DNA from: an uncultured Acetatifactor sp.
GTDB lineage: Bacteria > Bacillota > Clostridia > Lachnospirales > Lachnospiraceae
Assembly: GCA_910584375.1 (NCBI GenBank)
Contig: CAJUAH010000005.1
Coordinates: forward strand, 62,001 to 126,000
DNA length: 64,000 nucleotides
Direction: 5' to 3'
In this document: piece after piece, positions 26,721-34,866 of the stretch
How the letters are laid out: each line of letters begins with the position of its first letter
How positions within the stretch are numbered: position 1 is the stretch's first letter
The notes under the pieces: generated by a model
The model's database searches: none
What the model was told of the DNA's origin: nothing
The model's input: the letters and a program-made list of their open reading frames with translations, nothing else
Position numbers and translations under genes: made by a program

Positions 26721-28328
26721 ATGATACTGCTGATCGATAATTACGACAGCTTTTCTTACAATGTGTACCAGCTGATCGGTTCGGTGGATCCCGATCTGAG
26801 AGTGATACGCAACGACGAACTGACGCTGGAGGAGATAGAGGCGCTGTCTCCCAGCCATATCGTCCTCTCCCCGGGGCCGGGCAGACCCGGGGACGCGGGG
26901 ATCTGCGAGGATGTGATCCGGCATTTTCAGGGAAAAATCCCCATCCTGGGGATCTGCCTGGGGCATCAGGCCATCTGCGAGGTGTACGGGGCGGAGATCA
27001 CCTACGCCCGGGAGCTGATGCACGGCAAGCAGTCCGCCGTCACGCTGGATATCGACAGCAAGCTGTTTGCGGGGATGGAGCGAGAGATCACCGTGGCCAG
27101 ATACCACTCCCTGGCGGCGGCCCCGGATACCCTGCCGGATTGCCTGCGGGTTACGGCGGCCACGCAGGACGGGGAGATCATGGCGGTGGAACACAGGGAA
27201 TATCCCGTGTACGGCGTCCAGTTCCACCCGGAATCGGTGCTGACGCCCCGGGGAAAAGCCATCATTGAGAATTTTTTAGAAAACAGATCAGGAAAAGAGG
27301 AGAAAAAGATGATCGGAGAGGCAATAATCAAACTGAGCAAAAAGGAAGATATCGGCTATGAGATGGCGAAAGCGGTGATGAATGAGATCATGAGCGGGGA
27401 GGCCACGGATGTGCAGAAGAGCGCGTACCTCACGGCGCTGTCCATGAAGGGGGAGACCATCGAGGAGATCACAGGCTCCGCCGAGGAGATGCGCCGCCAT
27501 GCCACCAGGCTGCTCCATGAGCAGGATGTGCTGGAGATCGTGGGCACCGGTGGGGACGGCTCCAACTCTTTCAATATCTCCACCACGGCGGCCCTGGTGA
27601 TATCCGCGGCGGGCGTGCCGGTGGCAAAGCACGGCAACCGGGCGGCCAGCTCCAGATCCGGCGCGGCGGACTGTCTGGAGGCGCTGGGTGTAAACATCGG
27701 CATTGAGCCGGAGCAGAGTCTGCGACTGTTAAAGGAAATCCATATCTGTTTCCTGTTCGCCCAGAAATACCACAGCGCCATGAAATATGTGGGCCCCATC
27801 CGCAAGGAGCTGGGGATCCGCACCGTTTTCAATATCCTGGGTCCGCTGACTAACCCTGCGGGCGCCAATATGGAAGTGCTGGGCGTCTATGACGAGTCGC
27901 TGGTGCAGGTGCTGGCGGAAGTGCTGCGCAATCTGGGTGTCACCAGGGGCATGGTGGTGTACGGACAGGATAAGCTGGATGAACTTTCGGTATGCGCCCC
28001 CACCACCGTGTGCGAGATCCGGGACGGGCAGCTCCGAAACTATGTGGTCACGCCGGAGCAGCTCGGGCTGAAAACCTATGAGAAAGGCGAACTTCTGGGA
28101 GGGACGGCGGCGGAGAACGCGGCTATAACCAGAGCCATATTGAGCGGGCAGGAACAGGGAGCCCGACGGGACGCGGTGCTCCTCAACGCTGCGGCCGGCC
28201 TGTACGTGGCGGACCAGGCGGAAGATTTACAGGACGGCATAAAGCTGGCCCAGGAGCTGATCGATGAAGGCAGGGCTCTGCGGCAATTGGAGAAGTTTGT
28301 ACAATACTCCCAGGAGTATGGGCGGTAA
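26721..28328 (+). CDS. trpGD: Fused anthranilate synthase component II / anthranilate phosphoribosyltransferase
   Basis: Residues 1 to about 190 are the glutamine amidotransferase TrpG, with nucleophile Cys in GICLGHQAICEVYGAE and the His-Glu pair in QFHPESVLTPRG. After a short linker (FLENRSGKEEKKM), residues about 197-535 are TrpD with the PRPP site EIVGTGGDGSNSFNIST and KHGNRAASSRSGAADCLEALG. Both halves look intact, so one polypeptide supplies ammonia to TrpE and then phosphoribosylates anthranilate. The fused arrangement is known from enterobacteria and also found in some Clostridia. The start has GGGGAGG. Confidence 0.96.
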   Translation: MILLIDNYDSFSYNVYQLIGSVDPDLRVIRNDELTLEEIEALSPSHIVLSPGPGRPGDAGICEDVIRHFQGKIPILGICLGHQAICEVYGAEITYARELMHGKQSAVTLDIDSKLFAGMEREITVARYHSLAAAPDTLPDCLRVTAATQDGEIMAVEHREYPVYGVQFHPESVLTPRGKAIIENFLENRSGKEEKKMIGEAIIKLSKKEDIGYEMAKAVMNEIMSGEATDVQKSAYLTALSMKGETIEEITGSAEEMRRHATRLLHEQDVLEIVGTGGDGSNSFNISTTAALVISAAGVPVAKHGNRAASSRSGAADCLEALGVNIGIEPEQSLRLLKEIHICFLFAQKYHSAMKYVGPIRKELGIRTVFNILGPLTNPAGANMEVLGVYDESLVQVLAEVLRNLGVTRGMVVYGQDKLDELSVCAPTTVCEIRDGQLRNYVVTPEQLGLKTYEKGELLGGTAAENAAITRAILSGQEQGARRDAVLLNAAAGLYVADQAEDLQDGIKLAQELIDEGRALRQLEKFVQYSQEYGR

Positions 28329-28459
28329 GATCGCGCGGGCGTTTCCTGCCGGGAAGGGAGGGCCTGCTTATGGAATATACAACATGCACAATTCGGCACT
28401 GACAAGTGCAGAGTTCCACAATCACCTGATAACGAAGATATGGCGGAGGGAGAAGAGAT

Positions 28460-29242
28460 ATGATCCTGCATGAGATAGCGGAAAAGACCAGGGAGAGGAT
28501 CGCGTCGGAAAAGGCGGCGTTTCCTCTGTCCGAATTGAAAGGAAGGGCCCGGGAGTGTGACACGGATACAGGATTTTCCTTTGAAAGGGCGCTGCGAAAG
28601 CCTGGGATCAGCTTTATCTGCGAGGCAAAAAAAGCGTCGCCCTCCAAGGGGGTCATTGCAGTGGATTTTCCCTGTGTGGAGATCGCCCGGGAGTATCAGA
28701 GAGCCGGGGCGGACGCTATATCCGTGCTGACAGAACCCTATTATTTTCAGGGACAGGACAGTTTTTTGGAACAGATTCGGCGGGCGGTATCCATCCCCCT
28801 GCTGCGCAAGGATTTTACAGTGGACGAATATATGCTCTACCAGGCGAAACTGCTGGGGGCGGACGCGGTGTTGCTGATCTGCGCCATCCTGAGTCCCCTG
28901 CAGTTGACGGAATATCAGGAAATAGCCCGGGAATTGGGATTGTCGGCTCTGGTGGAGGCGCATGACGGGAGGGAGATTGAGATGGCGCTGGGGGCTGGGG
29001 CCAGAATCATCGGCGTAAACAACCGTAATCTGAAGGATTTTACCGTGGATATCCACAATTCTATACGGCTGAGGCAGTTGGTGCCGCCGGAGATCCTTTT
29101 CGTGTCGGAAAGCGGTATGAAGACCCGAGAGGATATCCGCAGACTGGAGGAGAACGGCACGGATGCGGTGCTGATCGGAGAGAGCTTTATGCGCAGCGAG
29201 GACAAGGCAGGGCTGCTGCGGCAACTGCGGGGGGCTGAGTAA
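28460..29242 (+). CDS. trpC: Indole-3-glycerol phosphate synthase
   Basis: TrpC closes the indole ring from CdRP. The 260-residue TIM barrel shows FICEAKKASPSKGVIA, ADAISVLTEPYYFQG, LLRKDFTVDEYMLYQA, GVNNRNLKDFTVD and FVSESGMKTREDI. The 131-nt gap after trpGD is the largest within the operon and shows no obvious promoter or terminator. A GGAGGGAGAAG Shine-Dalgarno precedes the ATG. Confidence 0.96.
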   Translation: MILHEIAEKTRERIASEKAAFPLSELKGRARECDTDTGFSFERALRKPGISFICEAKKASPSKGVIAVDFPCVEIAREYQRAGADAISVLTEPYYFQGQDSFLEQIRRAVSIPLLRKDFTVDEYMLYQAKLLGADAVLLICAILSPLQLTEYQEIARELGLSALVEAHDGREIEMALGAGARIIGVNNRNLKDFTVDIHNSIRLRQLVPPEILFVSESGMKTREDIRRLEENGTDAVLIGESFMRSEDKAGLLRQLRGAE

Positions 29243-29366
29243 GCGGCATCTGGCCGGACGCAGAAGATTGCGTTGCCGGATCGGTAGTATGCCTTGGCAC
29301 ATGGCAATATATGAGTATCACGAAGAGAAACACGGTTGTCTGCATATTTTTGGAGGTAAAAAGATA

Positions 29367-29969
29367 TTGAAGATCAAGATTTGCGGCTTAACGAGGCTGG
29401 AAGATATCGCCTGTGTGAATCGGCTGATGCCGGACTATATCGGTTTTGTGTTCTGGCCCGGGAGCAGGCGGTATGTGAGCGCGGAGCAGGCGGCGCGGTT
29501 AAAGGCGGCCCTTTCTCCCCGAATCAGGGCTGTGGGAGTGTTTGTGGATGCGCCTGCGGAAGAGATCGTCGGCCTTTTGCGGGAGGGCGTGATCGACATG
29601 GCCCAGCTCCATGGGGAGGAGCCGGAGGAGGATCTGCGCCGCATCCGGGAATTGACCGGAAAGCCTGTGATCCGGGCGGTAAAGGTACGCTGCCGCCGGG
29701 ATGTGGAGGCGTGGCAGGGCAGCGCCGCGGATTATCTGCTGTTTGACAGCGGCATGGGCAGCGGTCAGACCTTTGACTGGAGCCTGCTGGATGGTGTGAA
29801 CCGGCCCTATTTTCTGGCCGGGGGCCTGGGGCAGGATAATCTGGAACAGGTGCTGGCCCGGGTTCGGCCATATGGGGTGGACTTAAGCTCCTCCCTGGAG
29901 ACGGACGGATACAAGGATCCGGAGAAAATCCGACGGGTAACGGAACTGGTGAGAAATGCAAAAATATAA
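29367..29969 (+). CDS. trpF: Phosphoribosylanthranilate isomerase
   Basis: TrpF isomerises PRA to CdRP. The protein begins LKIKICGLTRLEDIAC with the catalytic Cys in KICGLT; GFVFWPGSRRYVS and the C-terminal GVDLSSSLETDGYKD complete the barrel. The frame is open from 29268, but the family N-terminus and a GGAGG at 29352-29356 point to the TTG at 29367 as the start, giving 200 residues. It sits between trpC and trpB in the usual order. Confidence 0.95.
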   Translation: MKIKICGLTRLEDIACVNRLMPDYIGFVFWPGSRRYVSAEQAARLKAALSPRIRAVGVFVDAPAEEIVGLLREGVIDMAQLHGEEPEEDLRRIRELTGKPVIRAVKVRCRRDVEAWQGSAADYLLFDSGMGSGQTFDWSLLDGVNRPYFLAGGLGQDNLEQVLARVRPYGVDLSSSLETDGYKDPEKIRRVTELVRNAKI

Positions 29970-30084
29970 AATTGCTTTGCCGGCAGAGGCGGAATGCGAA
30001 TCAGAATCTGTCCGGCCGTCGGCGCAGTCATAAATATGTGGAATGGGAGTTGCCGGGTGAAACGGCAGATGAGGAGGAAAGACA

Positions 30085-31269
30085 ATGAGCAAAGGACGTT
30101 ATGGCGTTCATGGCGGTCAGTATGTTCCCGAGACATTGATGAACGAACTGATCCGCCTGGAGGAATGTTACGAGCAGTACAAAAAAGACCCCGAGTTTCA
30201 GCGGGAATTGCAGACGCTGCTTGACGAATACGCGGGCAGACCTTCTCTGCTTTATTATGCGGAGAAAATGACCCGTGATCTGGGAGGGGCCAAAATCTAT
30301 CTGAAAAGAGAGGATCTGAACCACACCGGTTCCCACAAGATCAATAATGTACTGGGGCAGGCACTGCTGGCCAAAAAGATGGGGAAGACCCGGATCATCG
30401 CCGAGACCGGGGCGGGGCAGCACGGCGTGGCCACGGCCACGGCTGCGGCTCTGCTGGGCATGGAGTGCGAGATCTATATGGGGGAGGAAGACACGATTCG
30501 CCAGGCCCTGAATGTGTACCGCATGGAACTGTTGGGAGCAAAAGTGCATCCCGTCACCAGCGGCACCCGCACGCTAAAGGACGCGGTCAACGCCTGTATG
30601 CGGGAGTGGACCGGCCGGGTGGAGGATACGCTGTATGTGCTGGGTTCTGTCATGGGCCCCCATCCCTTCCCCATGATCGTGCGGGATTTCCAGAGTGTGA
30701 TCAGCCGGGAGGCCAGGGCGCAGATCCTGGAAAAGGAGGGAAAGCTGCCCGCCGCCGTGGTGGCCTGTGTGGGCGGCGGCAGCAATTCCATGGGCATGTT
30801 CTACAACTTTATAGAGGATAAGGAAGTGGAGCTGATCGGCTGCGAGGCCGCGGGCAAGGGTGTGGACACGGCGCTCACAGCCGCTACCATCGCCACCGGG
30901 AGCCTGGGGATATTCCACGGCATGAAATCCTATTTCTGTCAGGATGCATACGGGCAGATCGCTCCGGTGTATTCCATCTCCGCAGGGCTGGATTATCCGG
31001 GCATCGGACCGGAACACGCCCATCTCCACGATATCGGCAGGGCGCAGTATGTGCCTGTCACCGACGACGAGGCGGTGGACGCCTTTGAGTATATCGCCCG
31101 GACGGAGGGGATCATTTGCGCCGTGGAGAGCGCCCATGCGGTGGCTCATGTGCGGAAGATAGCCAAAAATTACGGGCCTGACCAGAGCATTATCATCTGT
31201 CTGTCGGGCCGGGGCGATAAGGATGTGGCGGCGATCGCCAGATACAGGGGGGTGGATATCCATGAATAG
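30085..31269 (+). CDS. trpB: Tryptophan synthase beta chain
   Basis: TrpB condenses indole with serine using PLP. The 394-residue protein shows YGVHGGQYVPETLMNEL, the PLP-lysine motif LNHTGSHKINNVLGQAL, ETGAGQHGVATATAAAL and the phosphate-binding VACVGGGSNSMGMF. These are features of the standard TrpB1 partner of TrpA. A GAGGAGG precedes the ATG. Its end overlaps trpA by 8 nt, implying coupled synthesis of the alpha2-beta2 complex. Confidence 0.97.
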   Translation: MSKGRYGVHGGQYVPETLMNELIRLEECYEQYKKDPEFQRELQTLLDEYAGRPSLLYYAEKMTRDLGGAKIYLKREDLNHTGSHKINNVLGQALLAKKMGKTRIIAETGAGQHGVATATAAALLGMECEIYMGEEDTIRQALNVYRMELLGAKVHPVTSGTRTLKDAVNACMREWTGRVEDTLYVLGSVMGPHPFPMIVRDFQSVISREARAQILEKEGKLPAAVVACVGGGSNSMGMFYNFIEDKEVELIGCEAAGKGVDTALTAATIATGSLGIFHGMKSYFCQDAYGQIAPVYSISAGLDYPGIGPEHAHLHDIGRAQYVPVTDDEAVDAFEYIARTEGIICAVESAHAVAHVRKIAKNYGPDQSIIICLSGRGDKDVAAIARYRGVDIHE

Positions 31270-32077
31270 AGAATATGAAAACAGCATTAGCAGGGCGTTT
31301 CAGACGCCCAATCACAAGGCTTTCATCGCTTTTTTGACGGCGGGGGATCCCACGCCGGAGAGCACGGTAGAATATATACTGGAGATGGAGCGGGCCGGGG
31401 CGGATCTGATCGAGATCGGCATTCCCTTTTCCGACCCCACCGCAGAGGGCGTGGTGATCCAGGACGCCAATGTCCGGGCCCTTGCGGGCGGCATGACCAC
31501 GGACGGCGTGTTTGACATTGTGCGCAGGGTGAGGGAACGGGAAGGAGACAGCAAAAAGGCTCCTATGCCGCTGGCTTTTATGACCTATGCCAATCCGGTG
31601 TTCCACTATGGCTGCGAGCGCTTTTTTGCCAGATGTGAGGAGCTGGGCGTGGGGGCCGTCATTGTCCCCGACCTTCCCTATGAGGAAAAGCAGGAACTGG
31701 AGGGAGCGGCGGACGCCCATCAAGTGGCTCTGATCTCCATGATCGCGCCCACCTCCAGGGAGCGGATACAGAGGATCGCCCGGGAGGCCAGGGGATTTAT
31801 CTATGTGGTATCCTCCCTGGGAGTCACCGGGGTGCGCAGTGAGATCACCACCGATCTGGAGTCCATCGTGAAAAGCATCCGGGAAGTGACGGACGTTCCC
31901 TGCGCCGTGGGCTTTGGCATCAGCACCCCAGAGCAGGCCAGGCGCATGGCGCGGATATCCGATGGGGCCATTGTGGGCAGCGCCATCGTAAAGCTGATCG
32001 CCCAAGGCGGCGAACAGGCGGCTCCGGCCATATACGAGTATGTGAAGAGCATGAAGGAGGCTGTGGCGGAGAGCTGA
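31262..32077 (+). CDS. trpA: Tryptophan synthase alpha chain
   Basis: TrpA cleaves indole-3-glycerol phosphate and channels indole to TrpB. The 271-residue barrel has the catalytic Glu and Asp in DLIEIGIPFSDPTAEG, with VPDLPYEEKQEL and SSLGVTGVRSE further along. The ATG at 31262 lies inside the end of trpB and begins MNREYENSISRAFQ. It is the last trp gene; the first Rpn cassette begins about 30 nt later. Confidence 0.96.
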   Translation: MNREYENSISRAFQTPNHKAFIAFLTAGDPTPESTVEYILEMERAGADLIEIGIPFSDPTAEGVVIQDANVRALAGGMTTDGVFDIVRRVREREGDSKKAPMPLAFMTYANPVFHYGCERFFARCEELGVGAVIVPDLPYEEKQELEGAADAHQVALISMIAPTSRERIQRIAREARGFIYVVSSLGVTGVRSEITTDLESIVKSIREVTDVPCAVGFGISTPEQARRMARISDGAIVGSAIVKLIAQGGEQAAPAIYEYVKSMKEAVAES

Positions 32078-32108
32078 AAATTTTTGCCTCGGAAATTTTG
32101 AATTTTCG

Positions 32109-32139
32109 TTGATTTTTGCCAGAGGATATGATATATAAT
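32109..32139 (+). promoter_or_regulatory. Promoter of Rpn cassette copy 1
   Basis: TTGATT (32109-32114) and TATAAT (32134-32139) are separated by 19 nt. The same two boxes with the same spacing occur in copy 2. The expected start point is near 32146, which leaves a leader of about 228 nt before the ATG. Confidence 0.6.
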
Positions 32140-32152
32140 AATTGTGGTGATA

Positions 32153-32252
32153 CACTTTCCCGGATATGTCTGATATCCGAAAGTGAGGCGTTAAATCTGC
32201 GTGACGCATATCGCCGATTAAGGAACTGTAAAAACAAATCGCTGACAGTTCC
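32153..32252 (+). ncRNA. Structured leader RNA, copy 1
   Basis: Two main hairpins are visible: 32153-32185 (CACTTTC..CGGATAT with ATATCCG..AAAGTG, 13 pairs and a 2-nt bulge) and 32222-32252 (GGAACTGT with ACAGTTCC, 15-nt loop). In copy 2 the second stem reads GGAACTGC / GCAGTTCC, so one pair changed from U-A to C-G while the loop length stayed 15. A smaller GCGT/ACGC stem lies between them. The arrangement suggests a cis-acting 5' UTR element; its effect is unknown. Confidence 0.55.
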
Positions 32253-32373
32253 GAGTACTTCTGGTGCGGCAGTAGCAGGCCGTCTATATAAGCAAAACAG
32301 GCTTATTGTCCTTATTTTTCCCTTGTAAATATAGATCAACAACACTGCCGTGGCAGGGAAAGGGAGGAAAAGG

Positions 32374-32817
32374 ATGACATTTGAAGAAAAGAAAGAACGG
32401 GTGGAGGGATTTCGCCCCATCGACGACGTATTTTTTGAGGTACTCGCCGACGACAGGGAGGTATGCCAGGAGATTCTGCGGACGATTCTGGAGGACAAGG
32501 CGCTGATCGTGGAGGAAGTGATTGTCCAGCGGAGTCTGAAAAATATTTACGGGCGGTCTGTAAGGCTGGACGCTCTGTGCATTCTCGGAGATGGCGCAAA
32601 GTGCAATATCGAGGTACAGCGAGCCCATTCCGACGACCATCTGAAGAGAGCGCGGTTTAATGCCGCAAGTATTGTGACAAAAAACACGGAGCCGGGGGAG
32701 CGTTTTGAGAATGTGCCCCGGGTGATTATCGTGTATATCTCGGAGAGGGATTTTTTGGGATATGGACAGACAATCATCCGCGCTTTCCCAAGCTGTCCTC
32801 CCGCGTACATTACCTGA
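32374..32817 (+). pseudogene. Rpn-type PD-(D/E)XK nuclease, truncated (copy 1)
   Basis: The first 130 or so residues closely match copy 2: MTFEEKKERVEGFRPIDDVF, VRLDALCILGDGAKCNIEVQ (the D...ExQ nuclease core) and VPRVIIVYISERDFLGYG. After GYG a deletion of about 139 nt relative to copy 2 (equivalent to 36317-36455) shifts the frame, giving an aberrant tail QTIIRAFPSCPPAYIT and a stop at 32817. The start is the ATG at 32374 after GGGAGGAAAAGG; the upstream GTG at 32350 is unlikely. The nuclease core is present, but the rest of the domain is lost. Confidence 0.85.
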
Positions 32818-32843
32818 AAGAGCAGGAAGGAGGCGTGTCTGCG

Positions 32844-33215
32844 ATGTGTGAGATCATGGAAAAATACATGGAGGAGGCGAAAGCCGCCGGAATCAAGGAA
32901 GGCAAGGCCGCCGGGATCAAGGAGGGCAAGGAGGCCGGGATCAAGGAGGGCAAGGCCGCCGGAATCAAAGAGGGTAAGGAGGCTGGAATCAAAGAGGGCA
33001 AGGCCGCCGGAATCAAAGAGGGCAAAGAGGCCGGAATCAAAGAGGGCAAGGCCGCTGGACTCAAGGAAGGCAAGGAGGCTGGCCTCCAGGAAGGAAAAAG
33101 GCAGGCAATTTGCAGGATGATAAAGAAAGGGTTTGACAGGCAGACGATTATGGAATTGGGCTATACGGAGCTTGAATATGAGGAGGCTGAGGCATCTGAA
33201 ACGGCGTCTGTATAG
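32844..33215 (+). CDS. Small C-terminal Rpn frame with nine GIKEGK repeats
   Basis: This 123-residue frame is the detached C-terminal part of copy 1. It has its own AAGGAGG (32827-32833) 10 nt before an ATG, so it can be translated independently. It begins MCEIMEKYMEEAK, continues with nine 8-residue repeats of type AAGIKEGK/EAGIKEGK (32883-33098), and ends with the region RQAICRMIKKGFDRQTIMEL. The repeats should form one long charged helix, possibly a coiled coil. The frame has stayed open although the nuclease part is broken. By analogy with intragenic antitoxins of enteric Rpn genes it may be a small regulator; this is inference. Confidence 0.5.
   Translation: MCEIMEKYMEEAKAAGIKEGKAAGIKEGKEAGIKEGKAAGIKEGKEAGIKEGKAAGIKEGKEAGIKEGKAAGLKEGKEAGLQEGKRQAICRMIKKGFDRQTIMELGYTELEYEEAEASETASV
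32883..33098 (+). repeat. Nine tandem 24-nt coding repeats
   Basis: Unit of 24 nt, consensus GCCGCCGGAATCAAGGAGGG plus CAAG, encoding A/E-A-G-I-K-E-G-K. There are nine units here and four degenerate units in copy 2 (36563-36658), so the array has expanded or contracted in whole codon-preserving units. Confidence 0.9.
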
Positions 33216-33331
33216 TAGAGCGACTGCCGCAGGCGGATGAAATAAGGCTTTCCCGTATATCTGATGCGCCATACAGAAGAACGGGAGTGGATACATATAC
33301 GGTGGCAGGCTGACAGGACTGTTTGCATTAT

Positions 33332-33367
33332 ACAGAGATCGGAAAGGTGTTTTCCGGTCTCTGTTTT
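33332..33367 (+). terminator. Terminator of Rpn cassette copy 1
   Basis: ACAGAGATCGGAAA (332-345) pairs with TTTCCGGTCTCTGT (351-364), followed by TTT. The equivalent hairpin in copy 2 is at 36872-36906. Confidence 0.8.
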
Positions 33368-33605
33368 GGTGGCACGTCCGAAAACATTTTCCTGGGCTGA
33401 AGTGAAAAGACAGACAGGATGTAAAATCAGCTTGCGACTTTCCAAACCCCGTGATAGAATCAAAACAATACTTGTCAGAACAATCGCACAAGTATTGCCT
33501 GTGATATTGGCGATTGCGAAATCCTTTCCACACACGGCGGATCGGGCAATATTGATAAAATATATCATGTTTTGAAATATGAAAAGGGAAGGCGAGCGGT
33601 AAAAA
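33368..33605 (+). promoter_or_regulatory. Promoter and 10-bp inverted repeat before a pseudogene
   Basis: This gene-free stretch holds TTGCGA (33432-33437), 17 nt and TAGAAT (33455-33460), a fair sigma-A promoter. It is followed at once by a perfect 10-bp inverted repeat, CAATACTTGT (33466-33475) and ACAAGTATTG (33488-33497), with a 12-nt spacer. The repeat sits at the expected transcription start and could be an operator or a 5' hairpin. Nothing else is evident up to the pseudogene ATG. Confidence 0.5.
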
Positions 33606-34139
33606 ATGGGACTGGATCTGTATATTTAGGCAAGGATCAGGGAAACGAAAACAGATCGGATCATTTTTGACAAACAGGAGCATTTTCCGGAGGATGAGGA
33701 TATTGGTTTTTTTGAGATATGTTGGTGGTGCGGCTGGGATTTTTGCGATATAAGGGATAAGATGATCAAAATTGGCAACAGGCACGCCGGGATGGAGTAT
33801 ACAAATGCCGATTTCAGGATTCCCGTTCCGCAATCTGCCCTGCGGGATATCTATGCGTTTATTGTACGGCGCTGTTGCCTTCCTTCCGAGGAGATTCTGG
33901 ATCATGAGAAATGCTGTGAACACCCATGGGAACTTTGAATGGGATATGAAAAGATGAATCTGGCAAACGCGGACAAGCTCCTTGATCTGCTGCGGGTTCT
34001 GCAAGATATAGAATATGATAATCATACATATTTTCCCGATGCGTATAAGGAGAGCATTTTCGATGAAAACGATTTGAAACGGCTGGAAGAGAATCCGCAG
34101 GCATATAAATGGGAATTCAGGATTTTTAATTTTTATTGA
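33606..34139 (+). pseudogene. Hypothetical protein with two in-frame stops
   Basis: A single frame from ATG 33606 to TGA 34137-34139 reads MGLDLYI-stop-ARIRETKTDRIIF, then GFFEICWWCGWDFCDIRDK, DFRIPVPQSALRDIYAFI, HPWEL-stop-MGYEKMNLANADKLLDLL and finally KWEFRIFNFY. The stops are TAG at 33627-33629 and TGA at 33936-33938. MGLDLYIEAR looks like the original start, so TAG probably replaced GAG (Glu). The family is an uncharacterised cytosolic protein found in Lachnospiraceae by my recollection. The last 66 residues remain open after the TGA but have no good Shine-Dalgarno. Confidence 0.7.
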
Positions 34140-34163
34140 CGGCAATTGGAGGAGGAAGAAGAG

Positions 34164-34679
34164 ATGATTCTGTTGATTACAGGCGCGTCCCATACGGGCA
34201 AGACGGCGCTGGCACAAAAACTGCTGGAGAAATACAAATACCCGTATCTCTCCATAGATCACCTGAAAATGGGGCTTATCCGCAGCGGCTACACGACGCT
34301 CACGCCGGTGAGCGACGAAAAGGCGCTCACCGCGTATCTGTGGCCCATCCTGCGGGAGATGATCAAGACCGCTATTGAAAACGAACAGAACCTTGTGGTG
34401 GAGGGCTGCTATATCCCCTTCGACTGGGCCGGGGATTTTGAGCAGGAGTATCTTAAGCAGATCAGATTCTACTGTCTGGTCATGAGCGACAGATATATCG
34501 CCGCCCATTTTGACGATATCAGGAAGTTTGCCAGCGTCATTGAAGACCGGGGCGAGGACGAGGACTGCACGGTAGAGATGGTCCGCCGGGACAATGCCCG
34601 GATGCTGGAGCAATGTGTCCGCCATGGCGCCACTTATATCCTGATCGACGAGACCTATCAGGTGGATATTGAACTGTAA
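34164..34679 (+). CDS. P-loop kinase-like / zeta-toxin-like ATPase
   Basis: The 171-residue product begins MILLITGASHTGKTALAQKL, a Walker A motif, with YLSIDHLKMGLIRSGY as a following Asp-bearing segment and LVVEGCYIPFDW as a likely Walker B strand. This is the layout of small nucleotide- or sugar-kinase-like P-loop proteins. The substrate cannot be assigned. A GGAGGAGGAAG Shine-Dalgarno decides the ATG at 34164 rather than the upstream 34146. It lies inside the segment bounded by the two Rpn cassettes. Confidence 0.75.
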   Translation: MILLITGASHTGKTALAQKLLEKYKYPYLSIDHLKMGLIRSGYTTLTPVSDEKALTAYLWPILREMIKTAIENEQNLVVEGCYIPFDWAGDFEQEYLKQIRFYCLVMSDRYIAAHFDDIRKFASVIEDRGEDEDCTVEMVRRDNARMLEQCVRHGATYILIDETYQVDIEL

Positions 34680-34710
34680 ACCGTTTGACTTTGCTGACGG
34701 AGAGAAGGGA

Positions 34711-34761
34711 ATGGGCGAAATAAATATTTCTGTTTATGTGGAGGAGCAATATCAAAAATAG
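34711..34761 (+). other. Very short frame, possible gene remnant
   Basis: ATG at 34711 with GAGAAGGGA upstream encodes only MGEINISVYVEEQYQK before a TAG. It could be the surviving start of a lost gene; the surrounding 180-nt spacer shows nothing else. Confidence 0.2.
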
Positions 34762-34866
34762 GATAATCTTAGTACCGGAATATCCATTCGCGATAAATAT
34801 TCTACTGATAAAATGGAGTTGCCCAACTGGTATTTGTCTATATATGAGATTAGCGGAGGAATGAAA

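Larger units (their letters stand above)
32098..33367 (+). repeat. Duplicated Rpn cassette, copy 1 (decayed)
   Basis: This stretch (promoter, leader, gene, tail repeats and terminator) matches 35640-36906 along its length. Leader segments are near-identical from about 32255 to the start of the coding region. Copy 1 differs by an internal deletion of about 139 nt in the nuclease gene and by five extra 24-nt repeat units. The copies are in direct orientation and about 3.5 kb apart. Confidence 0.9.

Noticed and set aside
32116..32328. 70-codon open frame in the cassette leader, also present in copy 2
   Set aside because: The promoter -10 box lies inside it and there is no Shine-Dalgarno; the middle part is not conserved as protein between copies, while the RNA stems are.
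32883..33098. Possible CRISPR array
   Set aside because: The 24-nt units are directly adjacent without spacers and encode an in-frame protein repeat.
33936..33938. In-frame TGA as a selenocysteine codon
   Set aside because: No downstream hairpin of the right kind is evident, and an additional TAG earlier in the same frame shows ordinary decay.
32547..34625. 692-codon antisense open frame across the Rpn copy 1 region
   Set aside because: It crosses the repeats and several sense-strand signals and reads as low-complexity Leu/Ala/Phe repeats complementary to the GIKEGK coding array.
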